A stretch of DNA of 64,000 nt from Chinchilla lanigera (lineage: Eukaryota > Chordata > Mammalia > Rodentia > Chinchillidae): NCBI RefSeq assembly GCF_000276665.1, contig NW_004955470.1, positions 1,693,653 to 1,757,652 of the forward strand, read 5' to 3'. Made by a program: the position numbers and the translations under genes. The notes under the pieces are model-generated. The model was not told the DNA's origin. It made no database searches and saw nothing but the letters and a program-made list of their open reading frames with translations. Positions 1 through 10,975 of the stretch are shown here, piece by piece. The stretch's first letter is position 1. Each line of letters opens with the position of its first letter.

Positions 1-1466
1 AAAAGACCATGTGGAGAGCTTGACAATTACAGCTTTAATATCTGACTGAAAAAATCTTAAAGTGTATGTTATCCATCATTTAGTTTTTGTTTGTTTGTTT
101 ACTACATTGAACTGATGAGAAGCCATTTAAGTGTTTAACAACTAAATTGTGCTTTAAATCATTAAAAATGATTTAGGCAATCATTAAAATGCCTCAGGTC
201 TGATTTTATTCAGAAAAGACCATCTTTCTGGACTGTACATAAACAAGTAAGATACCATGGCCTGAGTGACAGTTATCAAAAAGTGCTTCTCTAGAGACTT
301 TTATACACTGTATGAGTATCCATTTTCTCCAACTTTTTATTTGGAAAATATTCAAGTCTACAGAAAAGTTGGGATACTAAAACACACCTTTCATCTTGAT
401 GGGTCGAGTGTTAAACTCTTCCTATCTTTCTCTTTGTAGATAGGTAAGTAGATATAACTATATTTATGTGTGTTTACACACATACATATGATGATAAGTA
501 CAGGGATCAGGCCTTCTGCGTTTCTCTTGCTTTTTATAAATATATCTAACTCTACACACATATACTTTTCAAAACTTGAGATTAAGTTGCCTTTATTATG
601 AGACTTTACCCTTAAACACTTCAGCATGTGTCTCTTAAGAACAAAGACATTCATTTCTATTAACTCAGTTTGATTATCAAACTCACGACATTTAACACGA
701 GCACGTTACCAATGTATAATATGCAGTCCATACTGAAATATCCCCAACAGTCCTAGCAATGGCTTTCAGAGCTGGCTAAAGCAAGGACCACGTCTCCTTG
801 GTCTCTTTTAGGCGAGTACTGTTCCCTGGACCTTTCCTGTCTCTCATGACCTGACATTTTTGAAGAATACAGGACACTCATTTTGCAGTGTCTCTCACTG
901 GAATCTGACAACTCCTCATTCAACTGTGGCCACGTGGAAGGATTTTATGGGGGTGCTGGGACCACACGTGGAAGGGGAAGCTGGCCCACGGAGGCAAGCA
1001 TGGAGGGGAAGGGCTCTCAAAGGAACTCCTGGCTGAGCTTGGGTCCAAATACTGGGTAGGAATTAACTGAGCTCCTTGGGCCACTGACAGCAAGAGCTGT
1101 CTCTCACCAAGATACAATGGGAGAAACAGCATGGTGGCCAAAGGACATACAGAGAAGGAAGAGGAAGGCTTCAGTCTGGAACTTGTTGGGGTTGGGTGCT
1201 CTCTTTGATAAATCCAAGCACAGAACCACACTGGCAAGTGGGAGCCCACGGCAGAGAGGATTGGGCTGGTGACAACCACTTGTGGACCACTGTTTTTTTG
1301 AAATAGTCTCTATAAATGAGATCACTGCCCAAAGTAGAAGATAAGAAGAGGCCCAGCTTAAGGCAGAATTAGTTTCACCATGTAGTCCCCGGGTGGGAGA
1401 TGGTGGGGGAACAGCCAGGCAGGAAAGAGGAAACATGCAGAGCATGCATCAAGAAAGACAAGGGAA
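1..1466. other. Intergenic, nothing recognised
   Basis: AT-rich at the left and mixed composition at the right. No exon, RNA gene or clear repeat is seen. The minus open frames near 920-1445 look like chance. Confidence 0.5.
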
Positions 1467-1646
1467 CCCAGGCATGATGGCTACACGGTACACCTATAAT
1501 CCTTGCATTCTGGGAGGCTGAGGCAGGAAAATCACAAGTTGTAGCTCAGCCTGGGCAACTTCGCTGACTTAGGGAAAACCTGTTTCAAAATAAAAAAGGG
1601 CTGAAGATGTAGCTCAGTGCAAAGGCCCTAGGTTCAATAAAAAAGA
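1467..1646 (+). repeat. B1-ID dimeric SINE
   Basis: The B1-like left half (GGCTGAGGCAGG) is followed by an A-rich linker and an ID-like right half (GATGTAGCTCAGTG). It is diverged. Confidence 0.75.
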
Positions 1647-1650
1647 CAAG

Positions 1651-1800
1651 CCAGGCGTGGTGGTGCACGCCTGCAATCCCAGCACGTGGGAAGCTGAGGC
1701 AGGAGGATCGTTGTGAGTTCAAGACCAGCCTGGGCTACAAAGTGAACTCAAGGCCAGCCTGAACTGCATAGCAAGACCCTGTCTCAAAAAGACCAAAAAA
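1651..1800 (+). repeat. B1-type SINE
   Basis: 7SL-derived copy with GTGGTGCACGCCTG and an A-rich tail, inserted beside the preceding dimer. AAAAGACAAG occurs on both sides. Confidence 0.85.
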
Positions 1801-1830
1801 AAGACAAGGAAGGTTTCAGGTGATGAGGAG

Positions 1831-1889
1831 TGTTAAACTGATAAGAGCAAATGATACACTTGATCTTAGCCAAAAGGCTGAGAAGCCAT
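1831..1889 (-). pseudogene. U2 snRNA 5' fragment
   Basis: The minus strand matches about the first 58 bases of U2 snRNA: GCTTCTCAGCCTTTTGGC, then AAGATCAAGTGTA, then CTTATCAGTTTAA. The branch-point pairing box GTAGTA is altered, and the Sm site and 3' stem-loops are absent. It cannot encode a working U2. Confidence 0.85.
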
Positions 1890-2696
1890 AGAAGAGGTGT
1901 TGAAGAAAAAAATTGTTCTGATATTCAAACAGGAAAAAAGACCAAAATCTATTCAAAACTCTTGCAATTGGAATATTATATTACATGAGGAGAGACTGAG
2001 CTCAACTCAATATATGGATAAGTGGGAGTTTATAGCCAATGAGCAGAGTAAGGGAGTCGGGGTGAGAAATGACTACAGGCAAACCTCAAGGGTAGGAAGA
2101 TCGTTGTTAAAACTGACCTAACAAGGCAGAGCAAGGGTGTAAATACCAAAGTGGAAGATGAGGAACTTTAGCAGATATCAAGGGCTGGGGATTCTGATTG
2201 TATCTGTCAGCCTTCTTTTGTGGATACGAAATACCAACACCCGCCACATAAAGGAAGAGAGGCTTGCTTTAGGTCAGGTTTCAGTCCAAGACTGGCTGGC
2301 CCCAAGGCAGAAACATCATGGCAGAGGGGCATGCGGAGGGGAAAGGTACTCACTTTGCGGGAAGCAGAGCTGGGAACCAGCAGCAGAGAGCAAAGGGCCG
2401 GGGACCACATATAGACCAAGGCTGAAGCCTGGTCAACAAAGGACTCTGAGAAGCCTGACTAGTTTGCTCATTGAGAGAGTCTTGGTCAGGGCTGCAAGGG
2501 CTGCAAGGGCTGCAGAGGGGAGGAGAGGAAATTGCAGTCACATGCAGGTCACTGGTACCCTTAGCACGACCTGTCAAAAGTTTGAGAATATTTTTTATAT
2601 AGTCCTTTGCATATACTAAATACTTAATTTTAGGTATAATTCTACCTGTATATGCATATAACGAGAAACTAAGTAGCCATAAAAGGAACAAAGAGG

Positions 2697-2765
2697 AGCC
2701 AGGGTTGTAGCATTGTAGCCTTGTATATACAAGACCCTACGTTTGCTCCCCAGCAACCCCCAAAG
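2697..2765 (+). repeat. Old ID-like fragment
   Basis: GAGCCAGGGTTGTAGC, then AAGACCCTACGTTTG and a CCCCAGCAACC end resemble a decayed ID element. Confidence 0.4.
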
Positions 2766-3195
2766 AAACTATTTATGTATAATATGAACGATTGCCAAGT
2801 TAAATTTTTAGATGAGACAAGGAAAGGGCAGAACAACATATATAGTAAGTTAGCATTTATATAAAAAGGAGGGGATGAAAATACTCACATATACATGTGG
2901 GAGTGTGCCTGCATATTTATGCATTTGCTGGTATATAAATGAAGTGTTTCTAGAAGGATATACCAAAAACCAGAGACATTCGTTGCCTGCAAGGACAGAA
3001 AATTTGACCCAGAGCAGGGGTGAAAGGGGATCTTTCCAATGGACAGACTTTGTTCCTGTTGAATTATGTATCATGTGCAAGTACTACTTATCTAAAACAT
3101 TCAAAATTAATTACAAATAAGAATTCTGTCCAAGGCCATACGCTTGCATTCTGACTCACATTTTATTGGGCATCCCGTTTAAATGGTAATATAAA

Positions 3196-3314
3196 GGGGC
3201 TGGGGATTTAGCTCACCGGCAAAGCGCCTGCCTGGCAAGCGCAAGGTTGTGAGTTCAGTTCCCGGTACCGGAGAAAAACCAAAAACCAAAAAAAAAAAAA
3301 AAGAAAAAGAAAAA
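3196..3314 (+). repeat. ID-type SINE, young
   Basis: Intact tRNA-like body (TAGCTCACCGGC, GAGTTCAGTTCC) and a long A-rich tail. A perfect 14-bp duplication AAATGGTAATATAA flanks it (3181-3194 and 3315-3328). Confidence 0.9.
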
Positions 3315-3329
3315 AAATGGTAATATAAG

Positions 3330-4125
3330 ATCCATTTCATTGTTTCAACTTTTATAGACAAACCAGCATTTGGCCAGTATTTCACGTTATTCACTGTTGT
3401 AAGCAAAGCCACAGGGTGTGTCCCTGTGCATTCTCCCTTGGGCACACATAGGTCTCTGTAGCACAAAGTCCTACAAATGGAACTCCGTGCCTCCACATTG
3501 CCCTTCAGAAAGCCTGTTCTGGACACACGTCACCACCGCGGCTGTACATATTCTACCACACGGAGTATTCTTCCCAGACTGTGGGGGTGTCTAGGGTGGC
3601 AGGAAGGATGCCCAATGCTCATTCACTTTTCTACAGAGCACACAGCTGGGCTACGTTTCCCAGCAACCCTTGCTGTGAGGTAAAGATGAATTCTGAGGGT
3701 GGCAATAGTGATGTTCTTTTAGAAGTACTTCCAGAGCTGGCCCCTGATGAGTGCCCCCATTATCTGAGAGTTCTGTCTTTTCCTTCATTTGCTTGATGTG
3801 TGCAGGACTCTGGATGCTACAGCATTACTGGGTTGGGCAGACAAATAGGGTGAGCACCTGTGGAAGACCTGGCTGTCTTCTGAACTTGGCCAGTACTTGC
3901 ATTTCCTATGACTCTTCCTCCCCTGCCAAGGAGTACAGCGTTGATTAACCCAGCTCGCACCGCTTAGGGCAGGATAGAGAGAAAGCAGGGGTTGACCAGT
4001 AAGCCTTAGGACTCTGTACTACCTAATGACACATTTCTGGCGTCTTCTTACCACACCACACCAGCTGCAGCTCACTTCCCATGTTGGAACCTGAAAAGAA
4101 CACGGCACCCACATCCTTCACTCAT
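3330..4125. other. Intergenic, nothing recognised
   Basis: No repeat or exon that I can name. Confidence 0.4.
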
Positions 4126-4127
4126 CA

Positions 4128-4720
4128 CAAATACTTACTGAGCACCTACCATGTGCCGGACACAATGCTAAATGTTTTGGATATACTAGTGAACAAAAAG
4201 ACAAAGGTGCCTGCACTTGTGAAGCCAGTCCAGTGGTGAGACAGATAATAAAGCTAATAGCCCAGTGCCTTAGATAGCATGTGACGATGAGGAGGCAGGG
4301 CAGAGTCAGGTCTGGATCGCCACAAGTGCAGGGCTGGAGCAGCTGCTGTGTAAGCAGGCTAGTGAGAAGCTTAACATGTGCACAAAGACTTGGAGGCGAC
4401 AGTGTTAACCCCTTGTTTAAGGGGAAAAGGGTCCTCAGCAGAACAGTTATGCAAAGACCCTGAGGCAGGACCAAGGTCAGTGTTCAAAGAGAAGGAAGGA
4501 GAGCTGGGAGCCTGGAAGGAAATGAGGTCAGAGAAGTGAGGATGAACAAGGGGTCCAACTGCATCGGGCTTTGAAGGTCATCGTAAGGACTCTGGCTGCT
4601 GCGCTGAGATTTGTCTTTGTAGACTTTTAGAGAGAGAAGTGTTCCATCTTCTGACTTAGGTTCACGAGAGAGACCTCTGGCCATCAGACTGAGGACAAGG
4701 GCGGTCGGGGGAGAGTGCCA
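4128..4720 (-). repeat. L2 LINE relic
   Basis: GAGCACCTACCATGTGCC, then GTGAACAAAAAGACAAAGG, CCCTGAGGCAGGA and GGTCATCGTAAGGACTCTGG follow the reverse complement of the L2 3' region in order. It is ancient and heavily mutated. Confidence 0.65.
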
Positions 4721-5530
4721 CAGAAACTCAGTGATTTGGTACCAGGGAGGTGGTGAGGAGCAGGTGCATCACGGGTGTGTTTAGAAAATGGAGCCACAGG
4801 ATTTCCTAATGTGGTGGACAACGGGCCCCAAGTCTTTGTCTGAGCAGCTGGAAGAATGGAACGGCCTGACTTAGGGAAGCTGAAGGTGGAGCTCTTTTGG
4901 AGCAACACCAACAGCAAGACTGAGGAGCCTTAAGACATCGAAGCAAAGCTGATAGGTGGGAGGGTGGTATCAAGTGTGGGTCTGGTGGGGAAGTCTGAGT
5001 GGAGATTAAATGTCAGAAATTGACTACTTTTCAAGTCTGGGTTGCTACTTTGCTCTGAGCCACACTTTGTGACTCACAATAGTGAATCATCCACTGCAGC
5101 ATGCTTCTGAAGGATGTAACATAAGAGTGCAACTTTAAGTACTTTGAAGCTGTGTGTCAACTGTGCGCATGAACTGCTGCGCTTTGTATCCAGACAGTGT
5201 TGGTTTAATGTTTAACATTGGGAATCTCATGACCATTTTTTAAAGAGTGCAGGTGGTGGAAAAGCGAATGCTACCAATTCCAGTGCCGGCGTGAGCAGAC
5301 TTTACTGCAAACACAGACTAAATGGTCCTGTTGTCTTAGTGAGAAGTGGAAGGACTCATGTAAGTGGATGGGGAGAGTAACCAAATCAGCTCAGGCTGCA
5401 TGGCATACAGAAAAGAACGTGGGCTAGTGCGTGGTGAAGAGGGGTATTGGAAAGCACGTATGGAGACTCAATCTCATGACTTCAAGTTGAGATGGCCAAG
5501 TACTTCTAAGTCAATTAACAGTGGGTTGGC
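4721..5530. other. Intergenic, nothing certain
   Basis: It may continue the L2 relic at the left; otherwise unique sequence. Confidence 0.3.
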
Positions 5531-5652
5531 ATTTTTGTCGTTGTTGTTTTGTTTTTTGGTAGTTTTTGTTTCTTTTGGTGGTTTTTGTTTCTATTGTGTG
5601 TGGTTGTTTTTTGTTTGTTTGCTGGTTGGTTGGTTTTTTGTTTTTTTTCCCA
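5531..5652 (+). repeat. T/G-rich low-complexity tract
   Basis: Runs of GTTTTTG and GGTTGGTTGG abut the tail of the next ID element and probably grew from it. Confidence 0.6.
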
Positions 5653-5724
5653 GTACCGGAAATTGAATTCACAACCTCCCGCTTGCCAGGCAGGCACTAT
5701 GCCGCTGAGCTAAATCCCCAGCCC
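5647..5724 (-). repeat. ID-type SINE
   Basis: Reverse-oriented body, CCAGTACCGGAAATTGAA to GCTAAATCCCCAGCCC. Confidence 0.85.
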
Positions 5725-5808
5725 TGGTTGTTTTTTGTTTGTTGTTTGTTTTTTTTGTTTTTTATCTCCCACAAGGACACTGATGCTCCATCAAAAATAG
5801 TAGCTGCA

Positions 5809-6032
5809 GCCAGGGGTGGTAGAACACATCTGTAATCCCAGGACTCTAGGAGGCAGAGGCAGGAGGATCATGAGTTTGAGCTCAGCCTGGGCAACTTAGT
5901 GAGACTGTATTTCAAAATAAAATATTTTTTAAAGTGGGGATGGGGCTGAGGATGTAGCTCAGTGTGAAGACCTGGGTTCAATCTCCGGTACCCCCAAAAA
6001 AAGGCAAAAGAAAGAAAGAAAGAAAGGAAAAC
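5809..6032 (+). repeat. B1-ID dimeric SINE
   Basis: B1 half, linker AAAATAAAATATTTT, ID half GAGGATGTAGCTCAGTG, then an (AAAG)n tail. AGCTGC flanks both ends. Confidence 0.8.
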
Positions 6033-6368
6033 AGCTGCTGAATTAGTTTGCAGACACCGTACAAAACACATGCGTTACACAAATACACATTGCAACTCAA
6101 TGTCCAGGGGATAAAAAAAAGGGAGACATTCTAAGAAGAGATGTGTTGGCCCCTTATAGTACAAAGCTCAGTTTGTCAGGTCTTACCAAGGATCAGCCTT
6201 CAAAACTGAACAATAGTAGCAACTGTACTGGGTCGCTCCAGCTCTTAGACACTCAGATTTGGAAAACAGAGTTCAAATCATTTTCTGCAGTCCAGAGAAG
6301 ATTGTCATGACACTTCAAAGAACATAACACAAAAGATTGCTGGTGTGCAGGTGGAAACCGCCCTGTGT

Positions 6369-6573
6369 GCTGGGTGTGGTGGAGCATGCCTGAAATCCCG
6401 TCCTGAAATCCCAGGAGGCTGAGGCAGGATTGCAGGTGTAAGGCCAGCCTCAGCAACTTAGTGAGACCATCTCATGATAAAAAAGGGAGGGGGGACTGGG
6501 GGTGTAGCTCAGTACTGGAGTGATTGCTTAGCATGAGGGAGCCCTGAGTTCAATTCACAATACAGGAAAAACA
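6369..6573 (+). repeat. B1-ID dimeric SINE
   Basis: Diverged dimer with an internal duplication of TGAAATCCC in the B1 half and GGGGTGTAGCTCAGTACTGG in the ID half. Confidence 0.75.
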
Positions 6574-6969
6574 AATTCTAGCCTTTGCTTATTTACCTAC
6601 ATATTTGGCAGGCAAATGTAGATATTGTCAAATGCCGTTGGCAATGATCTTCTTACTAAAGAAGATGAAAAGATCTTATTTGCCAACTGTCCTGGATACT
6701 TTCAAACAAAACATTGCTAAAAGGAATGTGATTTATTTAACTGTGAGACTGAGGCTTTCAACGTCTATTTTGATCACTTTTTCCATTTTCTCAAAATGTG
6801 CAGAGGCGTTTAATGAGGTTCATCACATGAAATTCATTTGACACTTGTTCCGCTCTCATCAAGCCCTTGCTACATTGGTTCCTGCTGTCAGTCAAATGTG
6901 ATTCCACCCAGCCAAACATCCTCTCAACAAGAACACTGAACACGGGATGCTTGGGATTTCTGGTGAGAA

Positions 6970-7032
6970 AAGGATCTGGGGATGGTGGCGCACGCCCATA
7001 ATCTGAGAATTAGGGAGGCTGATGCATCAAGA
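6970..7032 (+). repeat. Truncated B1 fragment
   Basis: Only GATGGTGGCGCACGCCCATA and GGAGGCTGATGCA remain. Confidence 0.5.
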
Positions 7033-7049
7033 TTTTCCCTTTTAAAAAT

Positions 7050-7248
7050 TTATTTAACTATCTGCTTTTGCAATACTGGAGATTAAACCCAGGTGTACTC
7101 TACAACTGAGCTGTATCTCCAGCCTTTTAAAACGCTGAGACACGCTCTTGCTAAGTCACTCATTTGCCCAGGTTGGGCTCAAACTTGTGATCCTCCTGCG
7201 TCCGCTTCTCAAGTAGCTGGGACTGCAGGTGTGCACCACCACTCCCAA
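7050..7248 (-). repeat. B1-ID dimeric SINE
   Basis: The reverse ID half (ACAACTGAGCTGTATCTCC) precedes the reverse B1 half (AGCTGGGACTGCAGGTGTG). Confidence 0.75.
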
Positions 7249-7249
7249 A

Positions 7250-8186
7250 AAATAGCACTTTTTGAAAGCAACACTTTGTGGTAGAAGCCAACTACTTTCT
7301 TTTAAGCGTGTAATTTTCTTAAAGAAATTGACTTCTACTTTAATACTTCTGTCTGAAATTGTTTGATGGCGTTAGTACCTAGTTCATCACCCATAAAGTG
7401 CTGGTTGAAATATAATGATTGTGTCTTCCAACGAAGTCAGTATGTTCAATAGCAACCACAAAATGCTCCATCACAGCGTGCAGGGTACCAGTGGTGGAAT
7501 GGAGACGCGCAGCGACGTTCGCTGCTTTCTGCTCACACCCTACTCCGGTGACTGACACAGTCTTCCTGAATCCTGAGTGTCTTTAGTTCACGCAGCCACT
7601 TCGGCCTCTGCCCACATCCCCAGCACTGCCATCTGTCCCTGCACTGTTCCCAGTAACCCCCCATCCACCCTTCATGCCCACCACTTTTAGCTGGCCCGCT
7701 TGGCTGGGTGTAGCCACTTTGTGAAGTGAGTTAGGAATTTTGAAAGATTTCTTGTACTTTTAACATCTCTGCCAGTGGTGGTGGTTGTGGAAGAGAGAGG
7801 TGGGTGGCAGCTGTGCCAAGCAGGAAAGGTGGTTAGGACGATGGTGGCTGCCACGGAGGCAGCCATGGCAGGCTGAGGCGATGGCGGCTGTGGCATGGGT
7901 GGTGGCCAGGAGAGTGGCTCCCACTGAAGTGAGGCCAGCAGGTGACAGGAAGGCAGGCAGCGGCTCTTGCAGGTAAACTTTTCTCCTCCAGAGCCCACTC
8001 TGCCTGTACATGTACAGCAAGCAGAAAGTAGCAAGGAATAAAAGCCCGGTCAAGTAGCCCTCGACCCAATGACTGATGGTGATGAATGCCTAAGTACCCT
8101 CGCCCCATCCTACGTTCTCCAATTTCCCAGAGCTCCCTAGAGAACTGAGCTGTTGCCCACAGTGGTAATCTGCTTGAGGATCCGCT
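7250..8186. other. Intergenic, GC-rich GGC/GGT-biased patch
   Basis: Around 7775-7930 the plus strand is rich in GGTGG and GGCTG units. No coding signal is recognised. Confidence 0.4.
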
Positions 8187-8189
8187 TTT

Positions 8190-8278
8190 TCTTTTTTTTT
8201 TTTTTGTACCAGGAATCGAACTCAGGTCCTTGGGCTTGCCAGGCAGGCACTTGTGCCACTGAGCTATATCCCCAGCCC
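8190..8278 (-). repeat. ID-type SINE
   Basis: T-run, then GTACCAGGAATCGAACTC to CTATATCCCCAGCCC. GGATCCGCT and GGATCCACT at the flanks look like a target duplication. Confidence 0.88.
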
Positions 8279-8509
8279 AAGGATCCACTCTTTATATGCT
8301 GCTTTCTTTCCCCATCTCACTTCCCACTGTCCTACCCATGCTTTCTGGGATCGTCTCCCAATTCCTTGTCTCAGGTTGCCAAGCAGAGACGATGCATTAT
8401 GAGCTCAGGGTTATGATTCAAGCGCATATGGCACATGGACAGGAACTGAGCGTGTGCCAAGCCATAAAGCCTCAACAACCTTCAGAAGATTGAAATCACA
8501 TAAAATATG

Positions 8510-9010
8510 TTCCCAAACCAATTGCAATTAGGCATGATAACTAGAAAAATGCCCCATATGTTTAGCAATTAAGAAATATAATTCTAAATTTCTAAATAAC
8601 CTGAGATTAATGAAGTCAAAATAGAAAGCCATGCTTTGAGAAAAATTTTAGTGCACATATTAGAAAAAGGCTTTAAACTACTGAGCTAAATATTAATTTC
8701 AAAAAGGCAGAAAGTAGAATACTTAAAAAATGAGACAATTAATTAAATTCAAATGCACAAGGTAGCATCAACAAAGCCAAAACTTAATTCTGTGAAAATA
8801 ATAATCAACCTATACTGGTTGATCAAGAACAAAAAAGGAAGAAGGTACAAATGACCAATGTCAGAAACAGTAAAGGGGCTATTACTACAGACTCAATAGA
8901 TGTTAGGATAATGACAATATTATGAACAAAATTCATGGCAATTTGAAAATGTAAGAAATTCCTAGAAAAACACAACTCATCAAAACAGAAGACGGAGAAA
9001 TGATGAAGTT
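8510..9010 (+). repeat. L1 ORF2 relic
   Basis: AT-rich sense L1 sequence with stretches such as GACCAATGTCAGAAA, GGGGCTATTACTACAGAC and AATTCCTAGAAAAACACA, a known order within ORF2. It has no open frame. Confidence 0.6.
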
Positions 9011-10800
9011 TTGTGTTAAATATGGGCATAAATTCCTTGCATCCAAATGTTAGCAAGAAGTGGGGTCTCCATCAGTGTGGGGGGCCTCATGGCTGCTTTG
9101 ACCAATAGAATGTTGTAAAAGTGGTATCTTTGAAGATTCCAGTATTGCTGTCTTGATCCTGAGACCTATAAGGAGGCTGGTCTAGCTTACTGGAAAATGT
9201 CATATAGGAGATACTCTAAATTTTAAATGGAGTCTGGATTTCCATTTTGTTTTCATTAGACTTTTTTTATGCTGTACAGAGTAGAATTCCACTCAAGCTC
9301 ACTTAAGCAAAGTAGGCAGGGCTGAAAATTGCCATAAATCTGCAGGCTAAACTTGCAGCTGGGCACAGAAAGCCACCACGACTTAGGCAGTACTTTCAGG
9401 ACTGTAGGAACCGATCACAATCCTCTTTTCACTACCTGGCTTTCCTTCTGTCTCCTCTGGTAACAGCTGGGACCCCTGCAATCCTGCCTGTACAGGATGT
9501 CCACCCTGACTCCTAAACCAACAAGCAATTCCCTTTGTCTTCAAGGTTAATCCCCAGGAGAGAGTCCAGAAACACAGGTAGGGAGTGGTTGGGCTGTCTC
9601 TTATTTCCAAGAAAGAGTAGTCTTAGTTTCAAATGGTTACTCCAATTTCCAGAGGCAAAGTTAGCCCAAGAGAAGCGACTTGTCTGAATAGTAAATTCAG
9701 ATGCAGGCAAGGGCAACATTAAACCACAATTCTGTAGACCCTTTGGTCTCTGAAAAAAAAAAAGGGGGGTCTGTCCATTCCAGATGCCAGCCAGAAAGAG
9801 ACAAGTCCAGGTGCTGTAGAACATGTTCCCACAATGACCAGTAGCAGGGCTAGGCAGCACTATTTATAAACTCTGGGGAAGGAAGGCAGTGTCACTCACA
9901 CTGCCATATAGTTAGGAGTGGGATAGCACGAAGGATTGAAGGAGGGAAGCTCTGAGTAACAGTGAACTCTAAGATAGTCACCTGCCCAGAGCCGTCAGCC
10001 TCTCTCCTGTATGCCAAGGTGTTCACTTGGTCCTGTTACTCACTGCTCCCGCTCTCTTCTGATGGCAGGAGCACATGTGGTTCGCAGAGGGCAAGCCAGG
10101 GTGCCACAGGGTCAATGCCCGTGACAACAGCCTTCAATGACTGATGGGGAGTTGGTGGACAAACATGGCCATCTCCTCGCCCCTTGACAGGGCAACTGAG
10201 GTCAGCTCTACACAGCCTCTCAGGGGGCTCTGGTAGAATGGGGTCAATGTCCCACAGCGGTAACCAGCTTGAAAATGCCCCTTTATTGGCTGCCTTTCTC
10301 TGCCCCTCTTCTCCACTCCCTACCAGTGTTCCTGACTCAAACTATAAATATACTATCTACACTCAAATTCTCAGGCTTGGCTCCCAGGGTAAGAAACCAA
10401 GACAGAAGAGAAGTCCAGCGCAGCAGACTTCTAAGACACAGTGTTCCATGCACCTGTTTTCAGTAAGGCCAGTATTTCATCTCCATTGCCCAAAGCCTGC
10501 TATCCTTTGCTCAACTTGTCCTGAATTCATCAGGGAAAGAAGTGTGTTATACACTGCCCGCTCCCCAAGCTTCAAGCAAACTCGATGAAGATTTGGTGAG
10601 TGCTAGAATGGAAGAACAAAGGCTCCTCCACGCACAGGCAGCAGTAGACAGGGAATGGCTGCCTAGCACTGCTAACAAGGAGCGGTTCGGGTAACCCCAG
10701 TGAAAAGACTGCACATCTCGTCCCCTCCCCGGCCCTTCTGAGGTTCACTTGAAGCTGGAGGACAGAAGACCAGGGTTTCTGCTCAGGTGCTAACAGCAGA
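9011..10800. other. Intergenic, nothing recognised
   Basis: An old repeat may occupy 9050-9190 (GACCAATAGAATGTTG). The remainder shows no feature I can name. Confidence 0.35.
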
Positions 10801-10822
10801 AACCAAAGCCCAGTGCACAGTC

Positions 10823-10828
10823 TTTATT
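10823..10828 (-). terminator. CHCHD5 poly(A) signal
   Basis: AATAAA on the minus strand, 124 bases past the CHCHD5 stop codon and within TAAATAAAGA. It fits a compact 3' UTR. Confidence 0.75.
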
Positions 10829-10951
10829 TATTGGGAGTCCTAAAGTCCAGGGAAGCCAGGCCCACGGTGCGGGCCCTCAGGGCTCTGCAGAGGGTAGGGG
10901 GATCAAGAGGCCAGTCACTCGTGTCCAGTCTTCCTGAAGTCAACGGAGTCC

Positions 10952-10975
10952 TCAGGAGGCAGGAAGTGGCTGAGT
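10952..10975 (-). CDS. CHCHD5: CHCHD5 exon 4 coding part, residues 104-110 and stop
   Basis: After acceptor TCTCCACAG the frame reads TQPLPAS then TGA. The human tail is nearly the same, which locates this eight-codon exon 2.7 kb past exon 3. The 3' UTR follows. Confidence 0.93.
   Translation of the reverse strand, partial: TQPLPAS

Noticed and set aside
3220..3290. tRNA gene suggested by A and B boxes
   Set aside because: The tRNA-like arm is part of an ID SINE with an A tail and target duplication; it lacks a full cloverleaf.
7687..8288. Minus frames in the GGC/GGT-rich patch
   Set aside because: Low-complexity composition and part of an ID element; not a gene.
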